Below, in pieces: positions 13,995 through 20,323 of a stretch of 23,197 bases of DNA. The DNA is from Bacillota bacterium. GTDB lineage: Bacteria > Bacillota > Clostridia > Christensenellales > CAG-138. Made by a program: the position numbers and the translations under genes. Numbering within the stretch: position 1 is the stretch's first letter; every line of letters begins with the position of its first letter. The DNA lies in contig JAEXFV010000059.1 in NCBI GenBank assembly GCA_023451115.1, positions 1 to 23,197 of the forward strand. Reading direction: 5' to 3'. The notes beneath the pieces were generated by a model that saw nothing but the letters and a program-made list of their open reading frames with translations, ran no database searches and had not been told where the DNA came from.

Positions 13995-14951
13995 TTGAAT
14001 TTTACATCCCTTCGTTATTTCCTGGTAACGGCGGAAGAAGGGAACATTACCCATGCGGCAAACCGCCTTTTCATTTCCCAGCAGGCCTTGTCCGGCCATA
14101 TCAACAAGCTGGAGAAGGAGCTGAACCTGCGCCTGTTTCACCGCACGCCGGTTTTTTCCCTTACTTATGCAGGGCGGCAGCTGATGGAGTATGCTTCTGC
14201 AGTGGTGAACCTGGAGCGCCAAATCCATCAGATGTCCGACGATAATAACGATGGCCAGCGGGGGGAGCTGCGTGTGGGCATTTCGCATACTTGCGGCCAG
14301 GTGGTTTTGCCTGCGGTGCTGCCAAACTTCCGCAAGCGCTATCCATTGGTCAATATCTTGCTGCAGGAGGCCACCTCCAGGGAGATGGAAGATGCCATGC
14401 AACATGGCAAGCTGGATCTGATGATCGACACTACGCCCATCTCCCTGGAAGGCGCCACGTATGAAAAGCTGATAACGGAGCGGCTGTTCCTGGTGGCGCC
14501 CAAAGCAATGCTGCAAGCCCGTTATGGGGCCTGTTATGATGCGGTGCTCAGCGAGTGCAGCAGAGCGCTGGATTTGTTTTTGTTTGATAAGCTTCCCTTT
14601 ATCCTGCTCAAAAAAGGCAACCGCACCCGGGCCATGCTGGAAGGATACATGAAACAAATTGGATTTGTCCCCAATATCGTGTTGGAAACCGAGAATGTAG
14701 AAACCGCCTTTGCTCTGGCTCAGCAGGGCATGGGCCTTACGGTGTACCCGGAGCTGTTTCGCTGGTGCCTTCCGGCGGCCAATCAGGCAGAGGAAACGGT
14801 TGAGTTTTTTCCCTTCCGGGATGAAGGCACCATAGGCACGCTGGTTATCGCATGGATGCAGGGCTATTATCAAACCCGGTATGCGCTGGATTTTATTGAG
14901 GCTTGCCATAGCGCTGCGGCAGAAATTCAAAAGAAACAGGTAGGCGCGTAA
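13995..14951 (+). CDS. LysR family transcriptional regulator
   Basis: A 318-aa LysR-type regulator. The N-terminal winged helix-turn-helix covers residues ~1-60 (LRYFLVTAEEGNITHAANRL, FISQQALSGHINKLEKEL), followed by a linker helix and a two-lobed effector domain from ~90 (GELRVGISHTCGQVVLPAVL) to ~300. The start is TTG at 13995, 7 nt after AGGAGGG; no ATG fits. It is divergent from the oxidoreductase operon across a 367-nt region with a single strong palindrome, the classic LysR arrangement. The effector is probably a pathway intermediate such as a 2-oxoacid, amino acid or acyl-CoA, but that is inference. A long open frame on the opposite strand is a shadow. Confidence 0.92.
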   Translation: MNFTSLRYFLVTAEEGNITHAANRLFISQQALSGHINKLEKELNLRLFHRTPVFSLTYAGRQLMEYASAVVNLERQIHQMSDDNNDGQRGELRVGISHTCGQVVLPAVLPNFRKRYPLVNILLQEATSREMEDAMQHGKLDLMIDTTPISLEGATYEKLITERLFLVAPKAMLQARYGACYDAVLSECSRALDLFLFDKLPFILLKKGNRTRAMLEGYMKQIGFVPNIVLETENVETAFALAQQGMGLTVYPELFRWCLPAANQAEETVEFFPFRDEGTIGTLVIAWMQGYYQTRYALDFIEACHSAAAEIQKKQVGA

Positions 14952-15004
14952 AAAAAGCTTTTTATGGGCAAATTGATGGTAAATCATTTGCAGGAGGCTA
15001 TTTT

Positions 15005-15439
15005 ATGATAGAGCAAGATACCATCCGTTTGTTGCGGGAATGCGATGCGGGGATAAAAATGGGGGTCACCTCATTGGACGAAGTGCTGGACTGTGTCCAG
15101 GATCAGGGGCTTAAGCAACTCCTGATTGAGAACAAAACCCAGCATGAGGCCTTGCGGGAGGAATTGCAGGCGCTGCTGGATGCATATCATGATGAGGGAA
15201 AGGAACCCCCGGCCATGGCTAAGAGCATGAGCTGGATCAAAACCAACGTCAAGCTGGCAGTAAACGAAAGCGACGGTACCATTGCCGACCTGATTACGGA
15301 TGGATGCAATATGGGTGTAAAATCCCTTAATCGGTATCTCAACGAATACAAGGCAGCGGATGAAAAATCCAAGGACCTGGCAAAAAGGCTGATCCAATTG
15401 GAAGAAGGGCTGGCCATGGAGCTGCGCAAATTTTTATAA
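15005..15439 (+). CDS. Predicted all-helical (four-helix-bundle, DUF2383-like) protein
   Basis: A 144-aa soluble protein, nearly all predicted helix: an amphipathic N-terminal helix (TIRLLRECDAGIKMGVTSLD), a second with LLIENKTQHEALREELQALLDAYHDEG shared between two blocks, and a C-terminal pair (TDGCNMGVKSLNRYLNEYK; LAKRLIQLEEGLAMELRKFL). This resembles the ferritin-like DUF2383 family of small bundle proteins common in Clostridia. A complete di-iron ligand set is not evident, so no enzymatic role is claimed. The ATG at 15005 follows AGGAGG. It lies 53 nt after lysR on the same strand with no clear terminator between, so co-transcription is possible. Confidence 0.7.
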   Translation: MIEQDTIRLLRECDAGIKMGVTSLDEVLDCVQDQGLKQLLIENKTQHEALREELQALLDAYHDEGKEPPAMAKSMSWIKTNVKLAVNESDGTIADLITDGCNMGVKSLNRYLNEYKAADEKSKDLAKRLIQLEEGLAMELRKFL

Positions 15440-15464
15440 ATTTCCCTTTGAAGGTTTTTTGGCG

Positions 15465-15503
15465 CCTCGTTGCATAGAATGATGATAGTACGATGCAACG
15501 AGG
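15465..15503 (+). promoter_or_regulatory. 11-bp inverted repeat overlapping the ribosome binding site of the DUF6512 gene
   Basis: CCTCGTTGCAT (15465-15475) and ATGCAACGAGG (15493-15503) are perfect complements with a 17-nt loop. The downstream arm includes the first three bases of AGGAGGG (15501-15507), so folding would partly sequester the ribosome binding site. It could equally be a DNA operator. Confidence 0.5.
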
Positions 15504-15513
15504 AGGGATGCGT

Positions 15514-16059
15514 TTGAACCCCCTGAAAAAATGGAGCATTGCAGGCGCTGCCTTTACACTGGTGGCGGGAGCGTTGCTCCATTTTGTGTATGATTGGTGG
15601 GGCGGCCCGGTGTGGGCGGCGGTTGGGACGGTGAATGAAAGCACATGGGAGCATATCAAGCTGCTGTTTTGGCCTGTGTTGCTGTTTGGTATGGTGGAGT
15701 ATGGGGTATATGGCAAGCATCTCAGCTGCTTTTTGCCGGTAAAGGCCCTCTCCCTGTTGCTGGGCATGGCCACCATTATCGTTCTGTTTTATACGTATAC
15801 GGGGATATTGGGGTATCATATCCCGGCCGTAGATATCGCCATATTTGTGGTGGCCACTGCGGCGATCTACTCTTGGGCATACCACCGGCTTGCCCAAAGC
15901 AATCGGCACTGCCCGGTTTGGGCAAGGGCAGCCTCCCTGGCGGTGTTGGCGGCGCTTGTGGCCTGCTTTCTCCTTTTTACTTATTCCCCTCCCAAAATCG
16001 CTTTGTTTCTGGACCCTGTCAGCGGCGCGTATGGCATTGCTTCCAACCCTTTGTTATGA
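15514..16059 (+). CDS. DUF6512 family integral membrane protein
   Basis: A ~181-aa polytopic membrane protein with about six hydrophobic helices. The conserved features of this uncharacterised family are visible near the N-terminus: ALLHFVYDWWGG, then AAVGTVNESTWEHIKLLFWPVLLFGMVEY, in which Asn-Glu-Ser-Thr-Trp-Glu-His is the hallmark. Function is unknown. TTG 15514 is favoured because AGGAGGG ends 6 nt upstream; ATG 15508 directly abuts that site, and ATG 15493 lies inside an inverted-repeat arm. The encoded N-terminus would then be (M)NPLKKWSIAG. No partner gene is evident; the neighbours are a helical-bundle gene and a DUF134 regulator in the same direction. Confidence 0.8.
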   Translation: MNPLKKWSIAGAAFTLVAGALLHFVYDWWGGPVWAAVGTVNESTWEHIKLLFWPVLLFGMVEYGVYGKHLSCFLPVKALSLLLGMATIIVLFYTYTGILGYHIPAVDIAIFVVATAAIYSWAYHRLAQSNRHCPVWARAASLAVLAALVACFLLFTYSPPKIALFLDPVSGAYGIASNPLL

Positions 16060-16127
16060 TGACGGTCAGCAAACGGAGAGCCGCTTTTTCACTGCAGCAG
16101 AAACAGGAAGAGCTGGCCCAAAGATCA

Positions 16128-16157
16128 TTTGCAAGGCAGAAAAAAATGAGGTATGAT
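16128..16157 (+). promoter_or_regulatory. Promoter of the DUF134 gene
   Basis: TTTGCA (16128-16133) and TATGAT (16152-16157) are separated by 18 nt. The predicted start near 16164 lies downstream of an in-frame ATG at 16153, which supports the ATG at 16186 as the real start. Confidence 0.45.
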
Positions 16158-16185
16158 ACCCTTAACGGAAAGGTGGAATGAAACC

Positions 16186-16581
16186 ATGGCAAGGCCCACA
16201 AAATGCAGGCGTGTGTGCCTGCTGCCCAGCAACACGGAGTTTACGCCTGCCTGCTCTCAGGCGGTTGATGAAACCGTCGTAATGGGAATAGATGAATATG
16301 AAACCATCCGTCTGATCGACCTGGAGGGGTTGCAGCAGGAGGAAGCCGCCGGGCAGATGAACGTAGCCCGCACTACCGTACAGGCAATTTATAACAATGC
16401 AAGGAAAAAGCTGGCGGACTGCCTGGTAAATGGAAAGCGGCTGCTGATCCAGGGCGGCCAGATTGAAGTGTGCTGTCAGGAACGGCCCTGCGGCCGTGGC
16501 GTCTGCCCCAAACGGGGTGGCGGTTGTACCGAATCCCATGCCCCGTGTATGGGTTATGCATCGCAGGATGCTGTGAAATAA
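16186..16581 (+). CDS. DUF134 (UPF0251) family DNA-binding protein
   Basis: A 131-aa protein opening with MARPTKCRRVCLLPSNTEF, the diagnostic start of DUF134. Residues ~34-75 (GIDEYETIRLIDLEGLQQEE … MNVARTTVQAIYNNARKK) form a sigma-70 region 4-like helix-turn-helix. The C-terminus is cysteine-rich (Cys96, 97, 102, 107, 114, 121), suggesting bound metal or an iron-sulphur/redox switch. Homologues are often found near NifB/NifX-like dinitrogenase-cofactor domain proteins, but none is seen here. The ATG at 16186 was chosen for the family N-terminus and an upstream AAGGTGG. It is probably a redox- or metal-responsive regulator; the target is unknown. Confidence 0.85.
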   Translation: MARPTKCRRVCLLPSNTEFTPACSQAVDETVVMGIDEYETIRLIDLEGLQQEEAAGQMNVARTTVQAIYNNARKKLADCLVNGKRLLIQGGQIEVCCQERPCGRGVCPKRGGGCTESHAPCMGYASQDAVK

Positions 16582-16694
16582 GGCGGGCAAAGCCGATGGC
16601 TTTGGCATTGCGGTTTAGTGAACGCCCGAAAACCCTAAGGGATATGGCTTTCTTTTTACATCCAAATTCTTGCGGCTCCGGAGCGTCGGATAAG

Positions 16695-16713
16695 GCGGCT
16701 ACAGCCGCTTTTT
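16695..16713 (+). terminator. Short terminator downstream of the DUF134 gene
   Basis: GCGGC-TACA-GCCGC (16695-16708) followed directly by TTTTT. The 5-bp stem is short but GC-only. It sits ~110 nt after the DUF134 stop and just past the end of the convergent XRE gene. A further 7-bp hairpin (CAAAGCC/GGCTTTG, 16588-16604) lies immediately after the DUF134 stop. Confidence 0.5.
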
Positions 16714-16735
16714 GGCTGTGTTCCATTGTGGCAAT

Positions 16736-17062
16736 TTATGTGGTGGCCTGGATAAAGGATTTTATAATGTCCTTCAGGTATTTGAGTTTTGCTTTGTCGC
16801 AGGATTCCAGCATGGCGGCAATGGCGCCGATGTCACTGAACTGGCTTTTGCCCTGGAGGATAAAGTCGGTAGACACGTGTAACGCCTGGGACATTTTTAC
16901 AAGGGTTTCCAGGGACATACCCTTCTTGCCCAACTCAATATCAGAGCAGAAGTTAACGGATACATCCAGAATTTCCGCGAGATCGTCTCTGGTGTATCCC
17001 AGCATTTCCCGCTGCGCACGAATGCGCTGGCCAATTTGCGAAAGCAACGCATAATCCCGCAT
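16736..17062 (-). CDS. XRE family helix-turn-helix regulator
   Basis: A 108-aa cytoplasmic DNA-binding protein. Residues ~9-67 form a Cro/C1-type helix-turn-helix (IGQRIRAQREMLGYTRDDLA, VSVNFCSDIELGKKGMS, ETLVKMSQALHVSTDFIL). The short C-terminal helix region (MLESCDKAKLKYLKDIIKSF) probably mediates dimerisation. The ATG at 17062 was chosen because GAAGGTGG lies 7 nt upstream; an ATG at 17116 would add an Asn/Gly/His-rich tail with no ribosome binding site. It is divergent from the SLOG remnant/GGDEF unit, whose promoter is at 17125-17153, so it may control that promoter (inference). Confidence 0.85.
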   Translation of the reverse strand: MRDYALLSQIGQRIRAQREMLGYTRDDLAEILDVSVNFCSDIELGKKGMSLETLVKMSQALHVSTDFILQGKSQFSDIGAIAAMLESCDKAKLKYLKDIIKSFIQATT

Positions 17063-17124
17063 GCCATCACCACCTTCGGGATTATTGTATCCCTGTTGGT
17101 TGTGGTGATACATCAACTGACAGG

Positions 17125-17153
17125 TTGTTATTCAACCGCCAATAGTTTATAAT
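17125..17153 (+). promoter_or_regulatory. Strong promoter upstream of SLOG remnant and GGDEF gene
   Basis: TTGTTA (17125-17130), a 17-nt spacer and a perfect TATAAT (17148-17153). The predicted start near 17160 is 23 nt before the truncated SLOG start codon and 140 nt before the GGDEF gene. The spacing suggests it originally served the SLOG-family gene. Confidence 0.65.
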
Positions 17154-17182
17154 AAAAACAACTGTTAGCTGTGGAACGCGTA

Positions 17183-17272
17183 ATGAAAAAACATAAAATT
17201 TGCTGCTTTACTGGCCATAGGCCGGAAAAATTACGCCTTGTGGAAAAGGCGGGGCGCCGGGTTTTAAGGTAA
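17183..17272 (+). pseudogene. Truncated SLOG/DUF1273 (YpsA-like) gene, N-terminal 29 codons
   Basis: ATG 17183 encodes MKKHKICCFTGHRPEKLRL and then leaves family-like sequence before a stop at 17270-17272. The block CCFTGHRPEKL is the hallmark N-terminus of DUF1273/YpsA-type SLOG nucleotide-binding proteins, which normally run to roughly 150-190 residues. Everything after Leu17 is missing, and no further family segment is seen before the GGDEF gene starts 28 bases downstream. It is probably the stump left by a deletion or replacement; alternatively it now acts as a short translated leader for the GGDEF gene. Identification rests on one short but distinctive motif. Confidence 0.6.
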
Positions 17273-17300
17273 TTTTGCTTAAGCTGCGATGGGATGAACA

Positions 17301-18938
17301 ATGAAGAAAAAAGGGAATAGATATCTGATTGTGTCGATGACGCTGATAGTTCTAATGGCGTTCATTTACTTAGCAATGGATCATACGGAGGATATCCTGC
17401 CGGAAGCAAAGGATGTCCGGCAGGTGGAGATCAGCCAGGTGGAGCTGCTCCAGCAAGGGGGCGCAACCATGATTTCCTTGCCGGAATTTTTGGATGTGCA
17501 AGGGGAGCTTTGGTTGCGCGCAACGCTGAATTACAGCTTTGAAGGGGCCAATACCCCTTCTCTCATATTGCAGGCCAACCACACGTTCATGGATTTTTAC
17601 CTCAACGGGGAACCAATTTATTCCGTTCCGGAGCAGGATCATTCTCTAGGGAATTATTTCACCCATATTCCCCTGCCCACCCAGATAGAGGACGGCGTGC
17701 TGGAAATTCGCATCACCGTACCGGAAAAGGGAATCAAGCGTATTCAGGTGCCGGCACTTTTTATCGGGGATGAAGCAGCCTATTTAAAATCCATGATTTG
17801 TCATGACATTCCCTCGCTGCTGCTCAACATCTTCATTTTGTTCTGCGGCGTAGTGATGATGATGATGCTGCTGCTGGCGGAACACCAGCGAGAAGGGCGT
17901 CTGGGCGTGTTGCTTAAAGGGAGTATGGCCATCAATTGCGCCCTGTATTTTATGTGCGAAACCTGCTGTGTAGTGTATCTGGCCAAAATACCGGCGCTGG
18001 TATATTTTATGGACATGGTTTCTTTTGCCATGATTGCGCCGCTGCTGTTAACGCTGGTTGGCTGGGAGCAGGAGGGGTGGCCCCGCAAATTGCTGTGCGT
18101 GGCCGCGGCGCCGTGTTTTGCCAACGTGGTGGTGCAGCTGGCGTTGGCGTTGTCAGGGGTGGCGGAGCTGCGCAGCATGCTGATCGTTACCCAAATTTTC
18201 CAGGTGATGGGCATTCTGGCGGTGCTGATAAGCATTGCCTATTGCGTGGCGAATAAAAAGCGGGTTCGGGTGCTTTATAGCGCTGCGTTTATGGCGGTGT
18301 GCGGCGCAGTGGATTTGGTGCTGTTCTGGCTGGAACTGAGCCAGAACAATATGTTTTTTATGAAAATCGGCATTCTACTTTATCTGCTTCAGCAGATGTA
18401 TGGCTATATACGGCAATTGGTAGAACAAAGCGCCCGAAAAACCCGGGAGGTATATTATAAGGCTCTGGCTATGCAGGACGCCATGACCCAGTGCTATTCC
18501 CGGGCTGCTTATGAAATTGATAAGGCGGAATGGGGCCGCCAGGGATGCCGCACCGTGTTTTCCATGGACTTGAATAACCTGAAGCAGACCAACGATTTAT
18601 ATGGGCACAGCGAAGGCGACCGGCTAATCAACGCATTTGGGGATATCCTGCGGCACGTGTTCCAGGCTTGGGGCAAATGTTACCGGGTAGGTGGGGACGA
18701 GTTCTGGGCATTTTGTGATGATTTGCCCGCTGGCCAGGCCCAGCGTATGCAGCAGCAGGCCTTTGAAGCGGCCAAGAAATACAATGAAACGGGCAGTCTG
18801 GCAGTAAAGCTGACGTTTGCCATTGGCGTGGCCCATACCCAGGAAACCAAAGGGGATTTGGATAAAGCGTTAGAGCTGGCAGATGAGCGGATGTATGAAA
18901 ATAAGCGCTCTATGAAACAAGTCGAGGAGCAACACTAG
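17301..18938 (+). CDS. Seven-TM sensor diguanylate cyclase (GGDEF)
   Basis: A 545-aa membrane protein predicted to make cyclic di-GMP from two GTP. Residues 8-26 are a signal anchor or signal peptide; ~27-165 form an extracellular beta-rich domain of the DISM/jelly-roll kind (ELWLRATLNYSFEG, FMDFYLNGEPIYSV). Seven hydrophobic helices follow at about 172-193, 207-228, 231-253, 263-285, 293-316, 324-345 and 351-370, then a short linker and the GGDEF domain (~390-540). The active-site motif GGDEF at 464-468 is intact, with Asp423 and Asn431-Asp432 also in place. The I-site position (455-458) reads QAWG, not RxxD, so allosteric product inhibition is not expected. The ligand of the outer domain is unknown. 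The ribosome binding site is weak (GGGA). Confidence 0.9.
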   Translation: MKKKGNRYLIVSMTLIVLMAFIYLAMDHTEDILPEAKDVRQVEISQVELLQQGGATMISLPEFLDVQGELWLRATLNYSFEGANTPSLILQANHTFMDFYLNGEPIYSVPEQDHSLGNYFTHIPLPTQIEDGVLEIRITVPEKGIKRIQVPALFIGDEAAYLKSMICHDIPSLLLNIFILFCGVVMMMMLLLAEHQREGRLGVLLKGSMAINCALYFMCETCCVVYLAKIPALVYFMDMVSFAMIAPLLLTLVGWEQEGWPRKLLCVAAAPCFANVVVQLALALSGVAELRSMLIVTQIFQVMGILAVLISIAYCVANKKRVRVLYSAAFMAVCGAVDLVLFWLELSQNNMFFMKIGILLYLLQQMYGYIRQLVEQSARKTREVYYKALAMQDAMTQCYSRAAYEIDKAEWGRQGCRTVFSMDLNNLKQTNDLYGHSEGDRLINAFGDILRHVFQAWGKCYRVGGDEFWAFCDDLPAGQAQRMQQQAFEAAKKYNETGSLAVKLTFAIGVAHTQETKGDLDKALELADERMYENKRSMKQVEEQH

Positions 18939-18947
18939 CTGCAAAAA

Positions 18948-19523
18948 CTATTGCTGTTGTGGCCCGGGGGCATTACCCTTGGGCCTTTTTGTGCCCAGCA
19001 GGCCAAGGTCGTCCCGGGTCGGCCTGCGGGTTCCCAACATGAGCAGCAACTCATCCAATGCGGCCAGGCTTGCCAGCACCCCTGTTACCAACCAGGCCGC
19101 CAGCGGCTGGCAAACAAAAATCAGGGGGAAGAAAAACAGCCCGGCCCCTGCCAACTTGTTGCTGTAGGTGTGGCACAACAGCGGAGCCTTCCACCGGGCA
19201 AGCCCAATGCAAAACGCTGCTAAACGCAGCAGAAAAATGGCGGTTAACCATACTACCATCCATATTTCCCAGGAAATACGCGGCACAAATATCCAAAGGC
19301 AAACGAGCAAAAACACCAGGTCCGCCACGCTGTCAAAGGCTGCCCCAAATAAGCTGGATGCCTGGAGTTTTCTTGCCAAAAAACCATCCAACGCATCGCT
19401 GACGCCGCAAAACAGATAGAGCGCCCAAAATGCCCCGGATGTGGGCGATAAGGCAAACAGCGCCATGGCGCACAGCATGCGAAGCGCGGTAAACAGATTG
19501 GGCAGATAAGGCACAATGTTCAA
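18948..19523 (-). CDS. CDP-alcohol phosphatidyltransferase family protein
   Basis: A 191-aa integral membrane enzyme of phospholipid synthesis, joining a CDP-linked lipid (such as CDP-diacylglycerol) to an alcohol. The family signature DG-x2-AR-x8-G-x3-D-x3-D is complete: Asp43, Asp46-Gly47, Ala50-Arg51, Gly60, Asp64 and Asp68. About six hydrophobic helices surround it. Length fits PgsA/PssA-like members, but the alcohol (glycerol phosphate, serine, inositol) cannot be told. The start is taken as TTG 19523, 7 nt after AAAGGGGG; a TTG at 19544 would add seven residues containing that site. It lies directly behind the MarR gene and is probably co-transcribed with it. Confidence 0.88.
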   Translation of the reverse strand: MNIVPYLPNLFTALRMLCAMALFALSPTSGAFWALYLFCGVSDALDGFLARKLQASSLFGAAFDSVADLVFLLVCLWIFVPRISWEIWMVVWLTAIFLLRLAAFCIGLARWKAPLLCHTYSNKLAGAGLFFFPLIFVCQPLAAWLVTGVLASLAALDELLLMLGTRRPTRDDLGLLGTKRPKGNAPGPQQQ

Positions 19524-19550
19524 TGGAACGCCCCCTTTCGCCAACGGCTG

Positions 19551-20039
19551 CTATCCCAATTCAGGCTGCTTTCCAGCACCGGGCTTTTCCAGCTGTGCCA
19601 GCAAATCGGTTATGGTGCCGTCCATACGTTGTAAATAGGTTCGAAACGCCTGCTGTTCCTGCTCACTTAGCCCCTGCTGCATGGCGGCAAAGCACTGCTG
19701 CTGGCAAGCTACCAGCGCCTCCACCCGGTCCTGTTGTTGGGGTAGCAGCAATAACCGCTGCAATTTGCGGTTTGCTGGATCTGGCTGGCAGCACAGATAT
19801 CCCTCCTCCCGCAACAGCTCCACCGCGTTGGATACGTTGGATTTGGCAAAGCCCCGCATGGCGCAGATATCCCGGGCGGTATTATAGGCGGGATTGTTGT
19901 ATAAAAACAATAGCACGTCTATTTCCAGCTGGGAAAGGCCGTAGCGCTGCCCCAGGGGCTGGAACATCAGCCGGTAAAAGCGTTTAAAATGGTTGGTGTA
20001 AATCAACAGGTTGTTTTGTTGTTCCGCAAGTTTCGTCAT
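19551..20039 (-). CDS. MarR family transcriptional regulator
   Basis: A 162-aa winged helix-turn-helix regulator. An N-terminal dimerisation helix (IYTNHFKRFYRLMFQPLG) is followed by the MarR core: LSQLEIDVLLFLYNNP, TARDICAMRGFAKSNVSNAV with the recognition helix, and a wing (EEGYLCCQPDPANRKLQRLL). The C-terminal helix is Gln-rich. The start at 20039 follows AAAGGA at 7 nt; an in-frame TTG at 20057 is an alternative. It is divergent from a MATE exporter, the common MarR-efflux pairing, and its own promoter carries a palindrome at the start site. Control of the exporter by a small toxic ligand is the likely role (inference). Confidence 0.9.
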   Translation of the reverse strand: MTKLAEQQNNLLIYTNHFKRFYRLMFQPLGQRYGLSQLEIDVLLFLYNNPAYNTARDICAMRGFAKSNVSNAVELLREEGYLCCQPDPANRKLQRLLLLPQQQDRVEALVACQQQCFAAMQQGLSEQEQQAFRTYLQRMDGTITDLLAQLEKPGAGKQPELG

Positions 20040-20057
20040 AGCAATTCCTTTTTTCAA

Positions 20058-20110
20058 AATAGTTATAAATAAAACTATTCTAATTATAACAGAATGTTTT
20101 TTCCAGTCAA
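20058..20110 (-). promoter_or_regulatory. marR-type gene promoter with operator palindrome
   Basis: On the minus strand TTGACT (20110-20105), a 16-nt spacer and a perfect TATAAT (20088-20083) form a strong promoter. The inverted repeat AATAGTT (20058-20064) / AACTATT (20073-20079) lies over the predicted start (~20076), well placed for autorepression. On the plus strand a TTGACA at 20215-20220 is a -35 candidate for the MATE gene, but its -10 is poor. Confidence 0.6.
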
Positions 20111-20323
20111 TCCCTCTTAAATAAGCGCCTTTGTCTTCCTCTTGTCGCTATCCCCTTTCCTTCCCGCTGTTTATGGGGCGGCGGAGGCTGTGTAAATGAT
20201 CCTGGTTTGCAGGCTTGACATCTCAAAAAAAATAGCATTAACTAATTTTAGGCCCAATCAAGCCAAGGTTATCCTCTTTTTACAGCCCTACTGAAAAAGC
20301 GATATGGTAAAGGAGCCCTCTCA

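Noticed and set aside
13908..14987. A 359-codon open frame on the minus strand opposite the LysR gene
   Set aside because: It is fully antisense to a gene with clear helix-turn-helix and effector domains, has no recognisable domain or good ribosome binding site, and its Gln/His/Arg-rich composition is typical of a shadow frame.
15440..15461. Possible terminator CCTT-tg-AAGG followed by T6 after the helical-bundle gene
   Set aside because: A 4-bp stem with a 2-nt loop is too weak to call, although the T-tract is suggestive.
16470..17054. A 194-codon plus-strand frame running past DUF134 and over the XRE gene
   Set aside because: It overlaps the end of DUF134 out of frame and the XRE gene in antisense, with no domain or plausible start.
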